Below are positions 49,425 through 57,994 of a stretch of DNA of 64,000 nucleotides, one piece after another. Each line of letters begins with the position of its first letter. Position 1 is the stretch's first letter. The DNA is from Streptomyces camponoticapitis (GTDB lineage Bacteria > Actinomycetota > Actinomycetes > Streptomycetales > Streptomycetaceae): NCBI RefSeq assembly GCF_014646115.1, contig NZ_BMMV01000019.1:62001-126000 (forward strand), written 5' to 3'. The position numbers and the translations under genes are program-made. Under the pieces are notes generated by a model. The model saw nothing but the letters and a program-made list of their open reading frames with translations. It ran no database searches and was not told the DNA's origin.

Positions 49425-50356
49425 GCTCCCACGACCGTACGCTCTTCGCCGGCGTGGACATCGGCGGCACCACCACCCAAGTGGTGCTCTGCGCCGAGGA
49501 CTTGACCGTGCTGGACCGCGCCGAGGTGGCGACCCCGGCGACCGACGGCGGCCAGGCCATGATCGGCGCGGCCATGGGCGCGCTGGCCCCGCTGCTGAAG
49601 CGCACCCCCGGCCGCCTCGCCGGCGGCGGGGTGGGCGCGGCCGGGGTGGTGGACTCCGCCACCGGCCGCATCCTGGTGGCCAGCGACTCCTTCACCGGCT
49701 GGGCCGGCTTCCCGGTGACCGACGCCGTCGAGAAGGCGCTGGGCGTCCCGGCCTTCCTGGACAACGACGTCAACGCCTTCCTCCACGGGGAGGTGTCCGG
49801 CGGCGCCGTACGCGGCGAGTCGGACGTCCTCGGGATGACCCTGGGCACCGGGGTCGGCGGCGCGCTGTGGACCGGCGGCGCCCTGTTCACCGGGCCGCAC
49901 GGCGCGGCCGGCGAGATCGGGCACATCCCCGGCTTCGGCGATCTGCTCTGCTCCTGCGGCGGCCGGGGCCATCTGGAGACCCTGGCCTCCGGCCGTTCCA
50001 TCGGCGCTCGTTACGCGGAGCGCACCGGCCGCCGGCTGACCGCCCGCGAGGTCGCCGAGGCCGCCGGCCACGGTGACCAGGACGCCCTCGCGGTGTACCG
50101 GGCCGCCGCTGCCGGGATCGCCCGGGCGATCGTCATGACGGCGGGCGTCGTGGACATCACCACGGTGGTGGTCGGCGGCGGGGTGAGCGGCGCCTGGCCC
50201 CTGCTGGAACCCCTCATCCTGGCGTCGCTGGCCGCCGACCCGCCGGTCAGCGGCCACCCGGTCCGGCTGGTCAGGGCGGCCCTGGCCGCGGACGCGGTCC
50301 CGGTCGGCGCGGCGGCCCGCGCCCGGCGGGAGCTGACGGCGAAGGTCGGGGGCTGA
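49421..50356 (+). CDS. ROK family sugar kinase (zinc motif with His in place of third Cys)
   Basis: 311 residues, no DNA-binding domain. ATP-binding FAGVDIGGTTTQVVL, catalytic Asp region PAFLDNDVNAFLHGE, GMTLGTGVGGALWTGGALFT and the zinc-site segment GEIGHIPGFGDLLCSCGGRG followed by HLETLASG. The usual CxCGxxGCxE reads CxCGxxGHLE here, so His replaces the third Cys. Family members phosphorylate glucose, N-acetylglucosamine, ManNAc and similar hexoses. Last gene of the transporter operon, coupled to the ATPase gene, so it probably phosphorylates a sugar moiety of the imported compound. Exact substrate unknown. Confidence 0.9.
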   Translation: MSSHDRTLFAGVDIGGTTTQVVLCAEDLTVLDRAEVATPATDGGQAMIGAAMGALAPLLKRTPGRLAGGGVGAAGVVDSATGRILVASDSFTGWAGFPVTDAVEKALGVPAFLDNDVNAFLHGEVSGGAVRGESDVLGMTLGTGVGGALWTGGALFTGPHGAAGEIGHIPGFGDLLCSCGGRGHLETLASGRSIGARYAERTGRRLTAREVAEAAGHGDQDALAVYRAAAAGIARAIVMTAGVVDITTVVVGGGVSGAWPLLEPLILASLAADPPVSGHPVRLVRAALAADAVPVGAAARARRELTAKVGG

Positions 50357-50500
50357 GAAGGCCCGGCACCGTCCGTGCGGTCGGGGCCCGCCGGGCGCGG
50401 GCCCCGGCCCGCCCGCGTCCGCGCCGAAACCCGCGGCGATGCGCGACACTGGACGTTTGGTCGCGTGTCGTGGCCGTACGAAGGACGAAAGGGCGCAGCT

Positions 50501-52144
50501 GTGAATGGACCTCTCATCGTCCAGAGCGACAAGACGTTGCTGCTGGAGGTGGACCACGACCAGGCCGACGCCTGCCGTCGTGCCATCGCGCCCTTCGCCG
50601 AGCTGGAGCGCGCGCCCGAGCACATCCATACGTACCGGCTGACCCCGCTCGGGCTGTGGAACGCCCGTGCCGCCGGGCACGACGCCGAGCAGGTCATCGA
50701 CGCGCTGGTGGCGTACTCGCGCTATCCCGTGCCGCACGCGCTGCTCGTGGACGTCGCCGAGACCATGGCCAGGTACGGGCGGCTCACGCTCTCCAAGCAC
50801 CCCACCCACGGGCTCGTGCTGACCAGCACCGACCGTCCGGTGCTTGAGGAGATCCTGCGGTCGAAGAAGGTCCAGCCGCTGGTCGGGGCGCGGATCGATC
50901 CGGACACCGTCGTCGTGCACCCCTCGGAGCGCGGGCAGATCAAGCAGACGCTGCTGAAGCTGGGCTGGCCGGCCGAGGACCTGGCCGGATACGTGGACGG
51001 CGAGGCGCACGCCATCGAGCTGGACGAGCGGGAGTGGTCCCTGCGCCCGTACCAGAAGCAGGCCGTCGAGGGCTTCTGGCACGGCGGGTCCGGGGTCGTC
51101 GTGCTGCCGTGCGGCGCGGGCAAGACGCTCGTCGGCGCGGGCGCGATGGCCCAGGCCAAGGCGACGACGCTGATCCTCGTCACGAACACCGTCTCCGCCC
51201 GGCAGTGGAAGCACGAGCTGATCAGGCGGACGTCGCTGACCGAGGAGGAGATCGGCGAGTACAGCGGTACGCGCAAGGAGATCCGCCCGGTCACGATCGC
51301 CACGTACCAGGTGCTCACGGTCCGCCGTAAGGGCGTGTATCCGCATCTGGAGCTCTTCGACTCGCGCGACTGGGGCCTGATCGTCTACGACGAGGTGCAT
51401 CTGCTGCCCGCGCCGGTCTTCAAGTTCACCGCCGATCTCCAGGCGCGGCGCCGGCTGGGGCTGACGGCCACGCTCGTACGGGAGGACGGCCGCGAGTCGG
51501 ACGTCTTCTCGCTCATCGGGCCCAAGCGCTTCGACGCGCCGTGGAAGGAGATCGAGGCGCAGGGGTACATCGCGCCCGCCGACTGTGTCGAGGTACGGGT
51601 CAATCTCACCGACAGCGAGCGCCTGGCGTACGCGACAGCCGAGCAGGAGGAGAAGTATCGCTTCTGCGCGACGACGGCGACGAAGCGCAAGGTGACGGAG
51701 GCGCTGGTCCGCAAGCACAAGGGCGAGCAGACGCTGGTCATCGGCCAGTACATCGACCAGCTGGACGAGCTGGGCGAGCATCTGGACGCTCCGGTGATCA
51801 AGGGCGAGACCAGCAACGCGCAGCGGGAGAAGCTGTTCGAGGCGTTCCGGCAGGGCGAGATCTCGGTGCTCGTCGTGTCGAAGGTCGCGAACTTCTCGAT
51901 CGATCTGCCGGAGGCGACGGTCGCGATCCAGGTGTCCGGCACGTTCGGCTCCCGGCAGGAGGAGGCCCAGCGGCTGGGCCGGGTGCTCCGCCCGAAGGCG
52001 GACGGCCACGAGGCCCGCTTCTACTCGGTGGTCGCCCGCGACACGATCGACCAGGACTTCGCGGCGCACCGCCAGCGCTTCCTCGCCGAGCAGGGGTACG
52101 CCTACCGCATCGTGGACGCCGACGAGTTGCTGGCCGGCAGCTGA
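50501..52144 (+). CDS. XPB-type DNA repair helicase
   Basis: 547 residues from GTG 50501 (VNGPLIVQSDKTLLLEVDHD; GTG 50465 also in frame). N-terminal damage-recognition-like domain (1-160) with helicase_C_3 features, then SF2 motifs: Walker A VLPCGAGKTLVGAGAM, DEVH box LIVYDEVHLLPAP, motif III LGLTATLVREDGRESD, motif V SKVANFSIDLPEATVAIQVS, motif VI QRLGRVLRPKADGHEARF. The RED residues of XPB occur as REDGRESD. It presumably partners the helicase-associated protein at 36554-39088. A role in nucleotide excision repair or transcription is inferred from eukaryotic/archaeal XPB. Convergent 3' overlap (43 bp) with the next gene. Confidence 0.92.
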   Translation: MNGPLIVQSDKTLLLEVDHDQADACRRAIAPFAELERAPEHIHTYRLTPLGLWNARAAGHDAEQVIDALVAYSRYPVPHALLVDVAETMARYGRLTLSKHPTHGLVLTSTDRPVLEEILRSKKVQPLVGARIDPDTVVVHPSERGQIKQTLLKLGWPAEDLAGYVDGEAHAIELDEREWSLRPYQKQAVEGFWHGGSGVVVLPCGAGKTLVGAGAMAQAKATTLILVTNTVSARQWKHELIRRTSLTEEEIGEYSGTRKEIRPVTIATYQVLTVRRKGVYPHLELFDSRDWGLIVYDEVHLLPAPVFKFTADLQARRRLGLTATLVREDGRESDVFSLIGPKRFDAPWKEIEAQGYIAPADCVEVRVNLTDSERLAYATAEQEEKYRFCATTATKRKVTEALVRKHKGEQTLVIGQYIDQLDELGEHLDAPVIKGETSNAQREKLFEAFRQGEISVLVVSKVANFSIDLPEATVAIQVSGTFGSRQEEAQRLGRVLRPKADGHEARFYSVVARDTIDQDFAAHRQRFLAEQGYAYRIVDADELLAGS

Positions 52145-53409
52145 GTCGCGGCGGGTTGGCGGCCCGCCCCGGCGGCCCGGCGGGGCGCGCCTGCCCCGAG
52201 CCGCGGCACACTCGCGGGCGGCGGCCACTGGCCGGCCGCACGGCGGCAGCGCCACCCCGCGTACCCGAGGAGCACGAGCGCCAGCACCGCGTACGGCGAC
52301 GCCAAAAGCTGCTGCCACCAGGCCAGTTGAAGCTCCGCCCCACCCTCGTGCGGGACGAGCCGGAACGTCCGCGCGGCGAAGACCAGCGCGACCGCCGACG
52401 CCGCACGCCAACGGCCCTCCGCGAGCAGGACCGCCAGCAGCGGCACGCACCACACCCAGTGGTGGGACCAGCTGACGGGCGAGACGAGCAGCGCCGTCAG
52501 CGCGGTGACGAGCACGCCCCACGTTTCGAGCCCCGCCCGTACGACGACTCCGCGCGCCACCCACAGGCCGGCGAAGGTCGTGACGACGCAGGCGGCCGCC
52601 CAGCCGACGCCCGGCTCGGTGGTGTGCAGGGCACGGGCGAACAGCCCTTGCAGCGACTGGTTGTCCGCCGCCCACCCCTCGCCCAGGCGGCCGGTCTCGA
52701 ACACCCGCAGCGTCCAGAAGTCGAGGCTGGCCTGTGGGAGTACGAGCGCGCCGAGCAGCATCGTGCCGATGAGCGACGCGAGGGCGGTGAGCCCCGCGCG
52801 TACGGACTCGGCCCGGCCCGTGAGCAGCAGATAGGCGATGAAGAGAGCCGGGGTCAGCTCGACGCCCGCCGCGATCCCGAGGGCGAAGCCCTTGCCGAGG
52901 GCGTGGTCGGGCCTGGTCAGGTCCCAGAGGACGAGGCAGGTCAGCGCGAGGCTGATCTCTCCGAAGAGGAGGGTCCGCAGGACGGGTTCGAGCCACAGCC
53001 CGAGGGCGACGAGCACGGGGATGCCCAGCAGGACGGGAGCCAGTGCGACCGCGGGAAGGGGCGGGGGGACGGGGGTGACGGATGGCGAGGCGTGAGGGAG
53101 CCGCCCGGCGAACCGCCAGGACAGCCGGACAAGGAAAGCGAGAAGCAGCACGTTGCCCACGGCGACAACGGCGTTGAGCGTGACGGCGGGCAGCCAGGTG
53201 GCCGGGACGAACAGGATGGCGGCGAACGGAGGAGAGGTGGCGGGCGGGCGCCACTCGGTGACCACGAAGCGGTCGACGACAGGAAGCGGCTCGGCGAACC
53301 GGTCGAAATAGGCCGGGCAGAACGCGGCAAGTGAAGCAAGCGCGGTCAGCGACAGGGCGAGTGCGCCAACTGCGAGAAGTGACCGGACAGTCACGGTCGG
53401 GTACGTCAC
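52102..53409 (-). CDS. GT87-family (DUF2029) polyprenol-linked mannosyltransferase-like protein
   Basis: 435 residues, about 11 membrane helices. Conserved DUF2029/GT87 features: VTEWRPPATSPPFAAILFVP, GEISLALTCLVLWDL, ADNQSLQGLFARALH and SPVSWSHHWVWCVPLLAVLL. GT-C family members use polyprenyl-phosphate mannose for cell-envelope glycans in actinobacteria; acceptor unknown. The C-terminal 40 residues are basic and disordered (RRAAGAGRQPAATQLPASNS). Its 3' end overlaps the helicase gene by 43 bp on the opposite strand. Confidence 0.88.
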   Translation of the reverse strand: MTYPTVTVRSLLAVGALALSLTALASLAAFCPAYFDRFAEPLPVVDRFVVTEWRPPATSPPFAAILFVPATWLPAVTLNAVVAVGNVLLLAFLVRLSWRFAGRLPHASPSVTPVPPPLPAVALAPVLLGIPVLVALGLWLEPVLRTLLFGEISLALTCLVLWDLTRPDHALGKGFALGIAAGVELTPALFIAYLLLTGRAESVRAGLTALASLIGTMLLGALVLPQASLDFWTLRVFETGRLGEGWAADNQSLQGLFARALHTTEPGVGWAAACVVTTFAGLWVARGVVVRAGLETWGVLVTALTALLVSPVSWSHHWVWCVPLLAVLLAEGRWRAASAVALVFAARTFRLVPHEGGAELQLAWWQQLLASPYAVLALVLLGYAGWRCRRAAGQWPPPASVPRLGAGAPRRAAGAGRQPAATQLPASNSSASTMR

Positions 53410-53519
53410 GGCCGCGACATTAGTCGATCGGGACCCCGGGAAGACGTTGACGGCGGTGTCGGTCGAAGGACAGGCGACGACAAGGGCGGTACCGGATCAG
53501 CAGCGCGGGCGGTGAAGGC

Positions 53520-53729
53520 TCAGCGCAATATGCCCGCCTCCTCCCCGTACTCCCCGAGCACGGCCACGCTGAACGCGGCCGTCACGAACACCTTGACCGC
53601 ACGAAGCGCGTCGCCCACCCGATGCGGGGCGTGCGGGCCGGAGTGGGGGGCGGAACCGAGCGCCGTCGCCCCGCTGTGCGGGGGGCCGACGTGCACGGGC
53701 TGGATGTGGTTGAAGGTCGCTGTACTCAT
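53520..53729 (-). CDS. Small hypothetical protein with C-terminal hydrophobic helix
   Basis: 69 residues: MSTATFNHIQPVHVGPPHSG, a His/Pro/Gly-rich segment, then DALRAVKVFVTAAFSVAVLG EYGEEAGILR. The amphipathic-hydrophobic helix near the end looks like a real conserved feature of short Streptomyces proteins. No domain recognised. ATG 53729 has only a weak GAAG upstream. Function unknown. Confidence 0.55.
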   Translation of the reverse strand: MSTATFNHIQPVHVGPPHSGATALGSAPHSGPHAPHRVGDALRAVKVFVTAAFSVAVLGEYGEEAGILR

Positions 53730-54076
53730 ACTTCAATGGTGCTTCTCCGCCGGCCGAAACACATCGCTCTGCGGAGGGAAACGAGAATGCCCCGCCGTAC
53801 GCCTCCAGAGATACGGCATCCCCTACGGGGACTACACCCCCGCCCCTGACGTCCACCAGGGACGTACGGGGACGACGGCCGGGCGTAAAAACCCGTTCGC
53901 CCCGCCGTCGCCCGATGACTACACTCTCCCTCTTCTCCCGCCTCCCTCCGAGGAGCGCCGCTGTCCGGTCGGAAACCGGGCGGCTGCCCTGACGTGATCC
54001 ACCGCCGACGCTCGCCGCCACCCCGCCCCCACCGGGTCGCGGCCCGTCGGCCTGCGTACATTCCGGAGGCACCACC
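53730..54076. other. 347-bp promoter region before the HelD gene
   Basis: No gene supported. TACACT near 53927 is a plausible -10 for the rightward HelD gene, leaving a leader of about 140 nt. I see no rifamycin-associated element (an inverted repeat with CTTGC/GCAAG arms) in this region. Confidence 0.45.
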
Positions 54077-56374
54077 GTGTCCGCGCACGACCCCGCACCG
54101 ACCCAGTCGAACCCCGGCACAGACAGCAGAGACAGCAGCACGGAAACCGGCAGGGAAACCGGCAGGGAAACCGGCCCTCGCACCGGCCCGGACACCGCCG
54201 CCGATCCGCTCCTCACCCGCGAACGCGCCCACCTCAGCGCCTCCCGCGCCGCCCTCCGCTCCATGCGCGAGGACGTCCAGGCCCTCGACATCCGCGACGT
54301 GACGGCGAACTGGGTCAACGCCGCCGTCCTCGAAGCGCAGATCGAGGACCGCATCAAGGCGCTCGCCGACCTCTCCCACACCCCGCTCTTCTTCGGCCGC
54401 CTCGACTATCTGCACGCGGTCGGCGCCGACGAGGCCGAGGGCGCCGAGGGCGAGCGCTTCTACATCGGCCGCCGGCACGTCCACGACGCCGACGGCGATC
54501 CGATGGTCATCGACTGGCGCGCGCCCGTCTCGCAGCCCTTCTACCAGGCCTCCAAGAAGAACCCGCTGGACGTCGGCCTGCGCCGCCGCTTCGGTTACAC
54601 GGCCGGCGAACTGACCGCGTACGAGGACGAACACCTCTCCGACCCGACCGAGACGGCCCAGTCCAGCAAGCTGCTCCAGGCCGAGATCGAGCGCCCGCGC
54701 GTCGGCCCCATGCGGGACATCGTCGCCACGATCCAGCCCGAGCAGGACGAGATCGTCCGGTCCGGGCTCGGCGGCTCCGTCTGTGTGCAGGGCGGTCCCG
54801 GCACCGGGAAGACGGCGGTCGGCCTGCACCGGGTGGCGTATCTGCTGTACGCGCACCGCGACCGGCTGGCCCGTACCGGCACGCTCGTCATCGGACCGAA
54901 CGCCTCCTTCCTCCACTACATCGAGCAAGTGCTGCCCGCGCTGGGCGAGTTGGAGGTCAAACAGGCGACCGTCGACGAGCTGGTGGCGTCCGGGCCCGGC
55001 CAGGTGCGGGTGCGGGGCGTGGACAGCGCGGCCACGGCCGTCGTCAAGGGGGACGCCCGCATGGCGCAGGTGCTGCGCCGGGCGGTCCGCTCGCACGTCA
55101 CGCTGCCGACGGAGCCGGTCATGGTGGTGCGCGGCTCCCGGCGCTGGCGGGTTCCGGCGTACGAACTCGAAGAGCTGGTACGGGAGTTGCTGGACCGCGA
55201 CATCCGCTACGGCGCCGCGCACGACGCCCTCCCCCAGCGCATCGCGCACGCCGTGCTCGTCCAGATGGAGAGATCCGGCGAGGCACCCGACGACCGCGTG
55301 CAGGACGCGGTGGCCCGTAACCCCGCCGTGAAGGCCGCCGTCAAGGCGGTGTGGCCCGCCGTCGACCCGGCCAAGCTGGTGCTGCGGCTGCTCTCCGACG
55401 CGGACTTCCTCGCCGAGCACGCGGAGGGGCTGCTGACGGCAGAGGAGCAGAAGGCGCTGCTGTGGGAGAAGCCGCCGCGCAGCCTGAAGACGGCGAAGTG
55501 GTCGTCGGCGGACGCGGTGCTGATCGACGAGGCGAACGACCTGGTGTCCCGTACGCACTCGCTCGGCCATGTCGTACTGGACGAGGCGCAGGACCTGTCA
55601 CCGATGCAGTACCGCGCGGTGGGCCGGCGCTGCTCGACCGGTTCGGCGACGGTGCTCGGGGACCTCGCGCAGGGCACCACGCCCTGGGCGACGGCGAGTT
55701 GGGCGGAGGCGCTGGCGCATCTGGGCAAGCCGGACGCGGTGGTCGAGGAGCTGACGGCCGGTTTCCGCGTACCGCGCGAGGTGATCGCCTACGCGTCGCG
55801 CCTGCTCCCCGCGATCTCGCCGGGGCTGACGGAGGTGGCGTCGGTCCGTGAGTCGCCGGGCTCACTGGAGGTACGAGCGGTGGATGCGGCGGGCACCCCG
55901 GTCGCGAGCCCGTCGGCCACGGACACAACGGACACCACGCACACAGGCACTCCGCACACGGGCGCACCGGACACGCGCGCACCGGACACGCGCGCACTGG
56001 ACGCGGCGGTCGTCGCGGCCTGCGTGGAGTCGCTGCGCCACGAGGGCTCGATCGGCCTGATCGCGGCGGACGCCCGTATCCCGGCGCTGGCGGCCGCGCT
56101 CTCGGCGGCCGACCTGCCGTATCTGGCCCCGGGCGAGGAGACGACGGCGGCCTCCCGCCTCACCCTGGTCCCCGCGTCGCTGGCGAAGGGCCTTGAGTAC
56201 GACTACGTGGTCCTGGACGAGCCGTCGGCCGTGGTCGCGGGCGAGCCCGACGACCGCACGGGCCTGCGCCGGTTGTACGTGGCGCTGACCCGAGCGGTGT
56301 CGGGCCTGATCGTGGTCCACGGCTCCCCGCTGCCGGACGAACTCGACACACCCTGGGCGGGGTCCGCCGGGTAG
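54077..56374 (+). CDS. HelD/HelR family RNA-polymerase-associated ATPase (UvrD-like)
   Basis: 765 residues from GTG 54077 (GGAGG 6 nt upstream). N-terminal helical region with RERAHLSASRAALRSMREDV (secondary-channel-like coiled coil), then FYIGRRHVHDADGDPMVIDW RAP typical of HelD, Walker A VCVQGGPGTGKTAVGLHRVA, DEAQ box HVVLDEAQDLSPMQYRAVGR and C-terminal ASLAKGLEYDYVVLDEPSAV. In actinobacteria HelD/HelR binds RNA polymerase, removes it from DNA and can displace rifampicin. Odd features: low-complexity repeats ETGRETGRETG near residue 27 and TDTTDTTHTGTPHTGAPDTR near residue 615. Confidence 0.92.
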   Translation: MSAHDPAPTQSNPGTDSRDSSTETGRETGRETGPRTGPDTAADPLLTRERAHLSASRAALRSMREDVQALDIRDVTANWVNAAVLEAQIEDRIKALADLSHTPLFFGRLDYLHAVGADEAEGAEGERFYIGRRHVHDADGDPMVIDWRAPVSQPFYQASKKNPLDVGLRRRFGYTAGELTAYEDEHLSDPTETAQSSKLLQAEIERPRVGPMRDIVATIQPEQDEIVRSGLGGSVCVQGGPGTGKTAVGLHRVAYLLYAHRDRLARTGTLVIGPNASFLHYIEQVLPALGELEVKQATVDELVASGPGQVRVRGVDSAATAVVKGDARMAQVLRRAVRSHVTLPTEPVMVVRGSRRWRVPAYELEELVRELLDRDIRYGAAHDALPQRIAHAVLVQMERSGEAPDDRVQDAVARNPAVKAAVKAVWPAVDPAKLVLRLLSDADFLAEHAEGLLTAEEQKALLWEKPPRSLKTAKWSSADAVLIDEANDLVSRTHSLGHVVLDEAQDLSPMQYRAVGRRCSTGSATVLGDLAQGTTPWATASWAEALAHLGKPDAVVEELTAGFRVPREVIAYASRLLPAISPGLTEVASVRESPGSLEVRAVDAAGTPVASPSATDTTDTTHTGTPHTGAPDTRAPDTRALDAAVVAACVESLRHEGSIGLIAADARIPALAAALSAADLPYLAPGEETTAASRLTLVPASLAKGLEYDYVVLDEPSAVVAGEPDDRTGLRRLYVALTRAVSGLIVVHGSPLPDELDTPWAGSAG

Positions 56375-56382
56375 GCGACACT

Positions 56383-57108
56383 GTGCGAGTGAACTCGAAC
56401 GATGAGCCCGAGGCGGAGACGGTGTCGGATACGGGGGAGGTGCCCGGCAGAGCGGCGGGCGGCGTGACCGGTACGGACAGTGCGAGCGGTGCGGACGGTG
56501 CCGGCCGTACGGACGGTGCGGGCACCCCCGCCCCCGCCGCCGCCACCACCCGCCGGCTGTTCTGGTCGGCCCTCGCCGTCGCCCTCGCGCTCCTGCTCGT
56601 CGACCAGGGCACCAAGTGGTGGGCGGTCAGCGCGCTGGGCGACTCCGAGACGATCCCCGTCATCGGCGACACCATCCGTTTCCTGCTCGTCTACAACCCG
56701 GGCGCCGCCTTCTCCATGGGCACCGGCGTGACCTGGATCTTCACGGTCTTCGCCGGCGCCGCCGTGGTGGCCATCGGCTGGTACGCGTGGCGCGTGCGCT
56801 CCGTCCCGTGGACGTACGCGCTCGGTCTGCTCCTCGGCGGCGCCACGTCCCACTTCGGCGACCGCCTCTTCCGCGATCCCGCCTTCGGGCGCGGGCACGT
56901 GGTGGACTTCATCGACTACGCGGGCTTCTTCGTCGGGAACGTCGCCGACATCGGGATCTTCGCGGGCGCGGTGACGATCGTGGTGCTCTCGTTCAAGGGC
57001 ATAGAGGCGGTCGATCCCGCGCGGCCGACCGAACCGGCCGGCGAAGCGACCACCGAGCCCGCCACCGCGCCCGCCACCGAACCGGCAGCCGACAGACCGG
57101 CGGAGTGA
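56383..57108 (+). CDS. lspA: Signal-peptidase-II-like protein (atypical LspA)
   Basis: 241 residues. Four membrane helices; LVDQGTKWWAVSALGDSETI and LLVYNPGAAFSMGTG match LspA boxes, and the two catalytic Asps occur in GGATSHFGDRLFRD and VGNVADIGIF. However, the usual GGALGNLxDR reads GGATSHFGDR (the Asn is gone) and FNxAD reads GNVAD. The N-terminus carries about 55 hydrophilic residues (repeated GADGAG/RTDGAG) and the C-terminus a TEPA-rich tail. This looks like a paralogue of the housekeeping lspA. GTG 56383 or 56389. It starts 8 bp after the HelD stop, so probably co-transcribed. Confidence 0.8.
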   Translation: MRVNSNDEPEAETVSDTGEVPGRAAGGVTGTDSASGADGAGRTDGAGTPAPAAATTRRLFWSALAVALALLLVDQGTKWWAVSALGDSETIPVIGDTIRFLLVYNPGAAFSMGTGVTWIFTVFAGAAVVAIGWYAWRVRSVPWTYALGLLLGGATSHFGDRLFRDPAFGRGHVVDFIDYAGFFVGNVADIGIFAGAVTIVVLSFKGIEAVDPARPTEPAGEATTEPATAPATEPAADRPAE

Positions 57109-57129
57109 CCCCCGGGTCGCGGGTGGCGC

Positions 57130-57143
57130 GGGCGGGCCCGCCC
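57130..57143. terminator. GC-rich palindrome between convergent lspA and the second cutC
   Basis: GGGCGGGCCCGCCC, 14 bp perfect, in the 89-bp gap between convergent genes. Plausible weak bidirectional terminator. Confidence 0.35.
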
Positions 57144-57197
57144 TGTGATCGAGGACGGACCACGCGCCCGTGACGGACCACCGCCCCGCGAGGCGCC

Positions 57198-57902
57198 CTA
57201 CGCGTCGATCGCCTCGCGCCACTCCCGTACCGTCGCCTCGTCCACCGGCGCGCCCCAGCCGTTCGGCCGCGCCGCGCCCCCGATGTGGAACGCGTTCAGG
57301 CCGCCCGCGCGGAGCTCCGGCAGATGGTCGAGCCGCAGGCCGCCGCCGACGAGGAGCTCGGGGCCGTAACCCGGTTCGCCCTCGACGGCCGAGGCCGCCT
57401 CCGCCAGCAGGACCGCGATACCGGCGTCGACCCCGCTCGCCGAACCCGCGGTCAGATACGTGTCCAGGCCGGGCAGGTCCGCGAGCTGCCTGCGCAGCGC
57501 GTCGCGGTCGGACGCGCGGTCGATCGCCCGGTGGAAGGTCCAGCGGCAGGGGTCCAGCTCCGCGACCAGCCGCTCCACGGTCACGAGGTCCGGGTTGCCC
57601 GCGATGTCGAGGAAGCCGAGCACGAACTCGTCCGCGCCCTCGATCCGCAGCGCGCCCACCGCGTCCACCAGCGCGTCCACCTCTTCCGGCGAGCCCGCCG
57701 AGAACCCGTCCTGGAGTCTGAGCATCACGCGCAGCGGGATGTCGACGGAGGCGCGGATCTTGGCAAAGGTCTCGACCGCCGGGGTGAGGCCGTCCGCCGC
57801 CATGTCCGTGACCAGCTCAAGGCGGTCCGCCCCGCCGGCTTGGGCCGCGACTGCGTCCTCGGCGTCGAGAGCGATCACCTCCAGGACTGCGCGCTTGCTC
57901 AT
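57198..57902 (-). CDS. cutC: CutC family protein (diverged branch)
   Basis: 234 residues. AVLEVIALDAEDAVAAQAGG with ADRLELVTDMAADGLTPAVE parallels the classical EGADRVELC..LxxGGLTPS signature but has VTDM and ADGLTP. VMLRLQDGFSAGSPEEVDAL, TFHRAIDRASDRDALRRQLA and LLVGGGLRLDHLPELRAGGL complete the barrel. It is thus a second, diverged CutC in the same window. It stands alone behind a promoter region with a dre-like site (57995-58010), which suggests control by the GlcNAc-responsive GntR regulator DasR rather than by copper. Confidence 0.87.
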   Translation of the reverse strand: MSKRAVLEVIALDAEDAVAAQAGGADRLELVTDMAADGLTPAVETFAKIRASVDIPLRVMLRLQDGFSAGSPEEVDALVDAVGALRIEGADEFVLGFLDIAGNPDLVTVERLVAELDPCRWTFHRAIDRASDRDALRRQLADLPGLDTYLTAGSASGVDAGIAVLLAEAASAVEGEPGYGPELLVGGGLRLDHLPELRAGGLNAFHIGGAARPNGWGAPVDEATVREWREAIDA

Positions 57903-57994
57903 GGGAACCCATTCCGTTCGGGAGGCTGGTGTGGGGGTGGCAAGCCGGGCCGGACGTGGGGCGACCGGTCGGCACTCGACCCGCTACAGGTGCT

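Noticed and set aside
49310..53254. A 1314-codon leftward open frame across the ROK kinase and XPB helicase
   Set aside because: It crosses several genuine genes on both strands and shows no protein-like pattern.
53730..54076. Rifamycin-associated element upstream of the HelD gene
   Set aside because: No inverted repeat with CTTGC/GCAAG arms was found in this interval.
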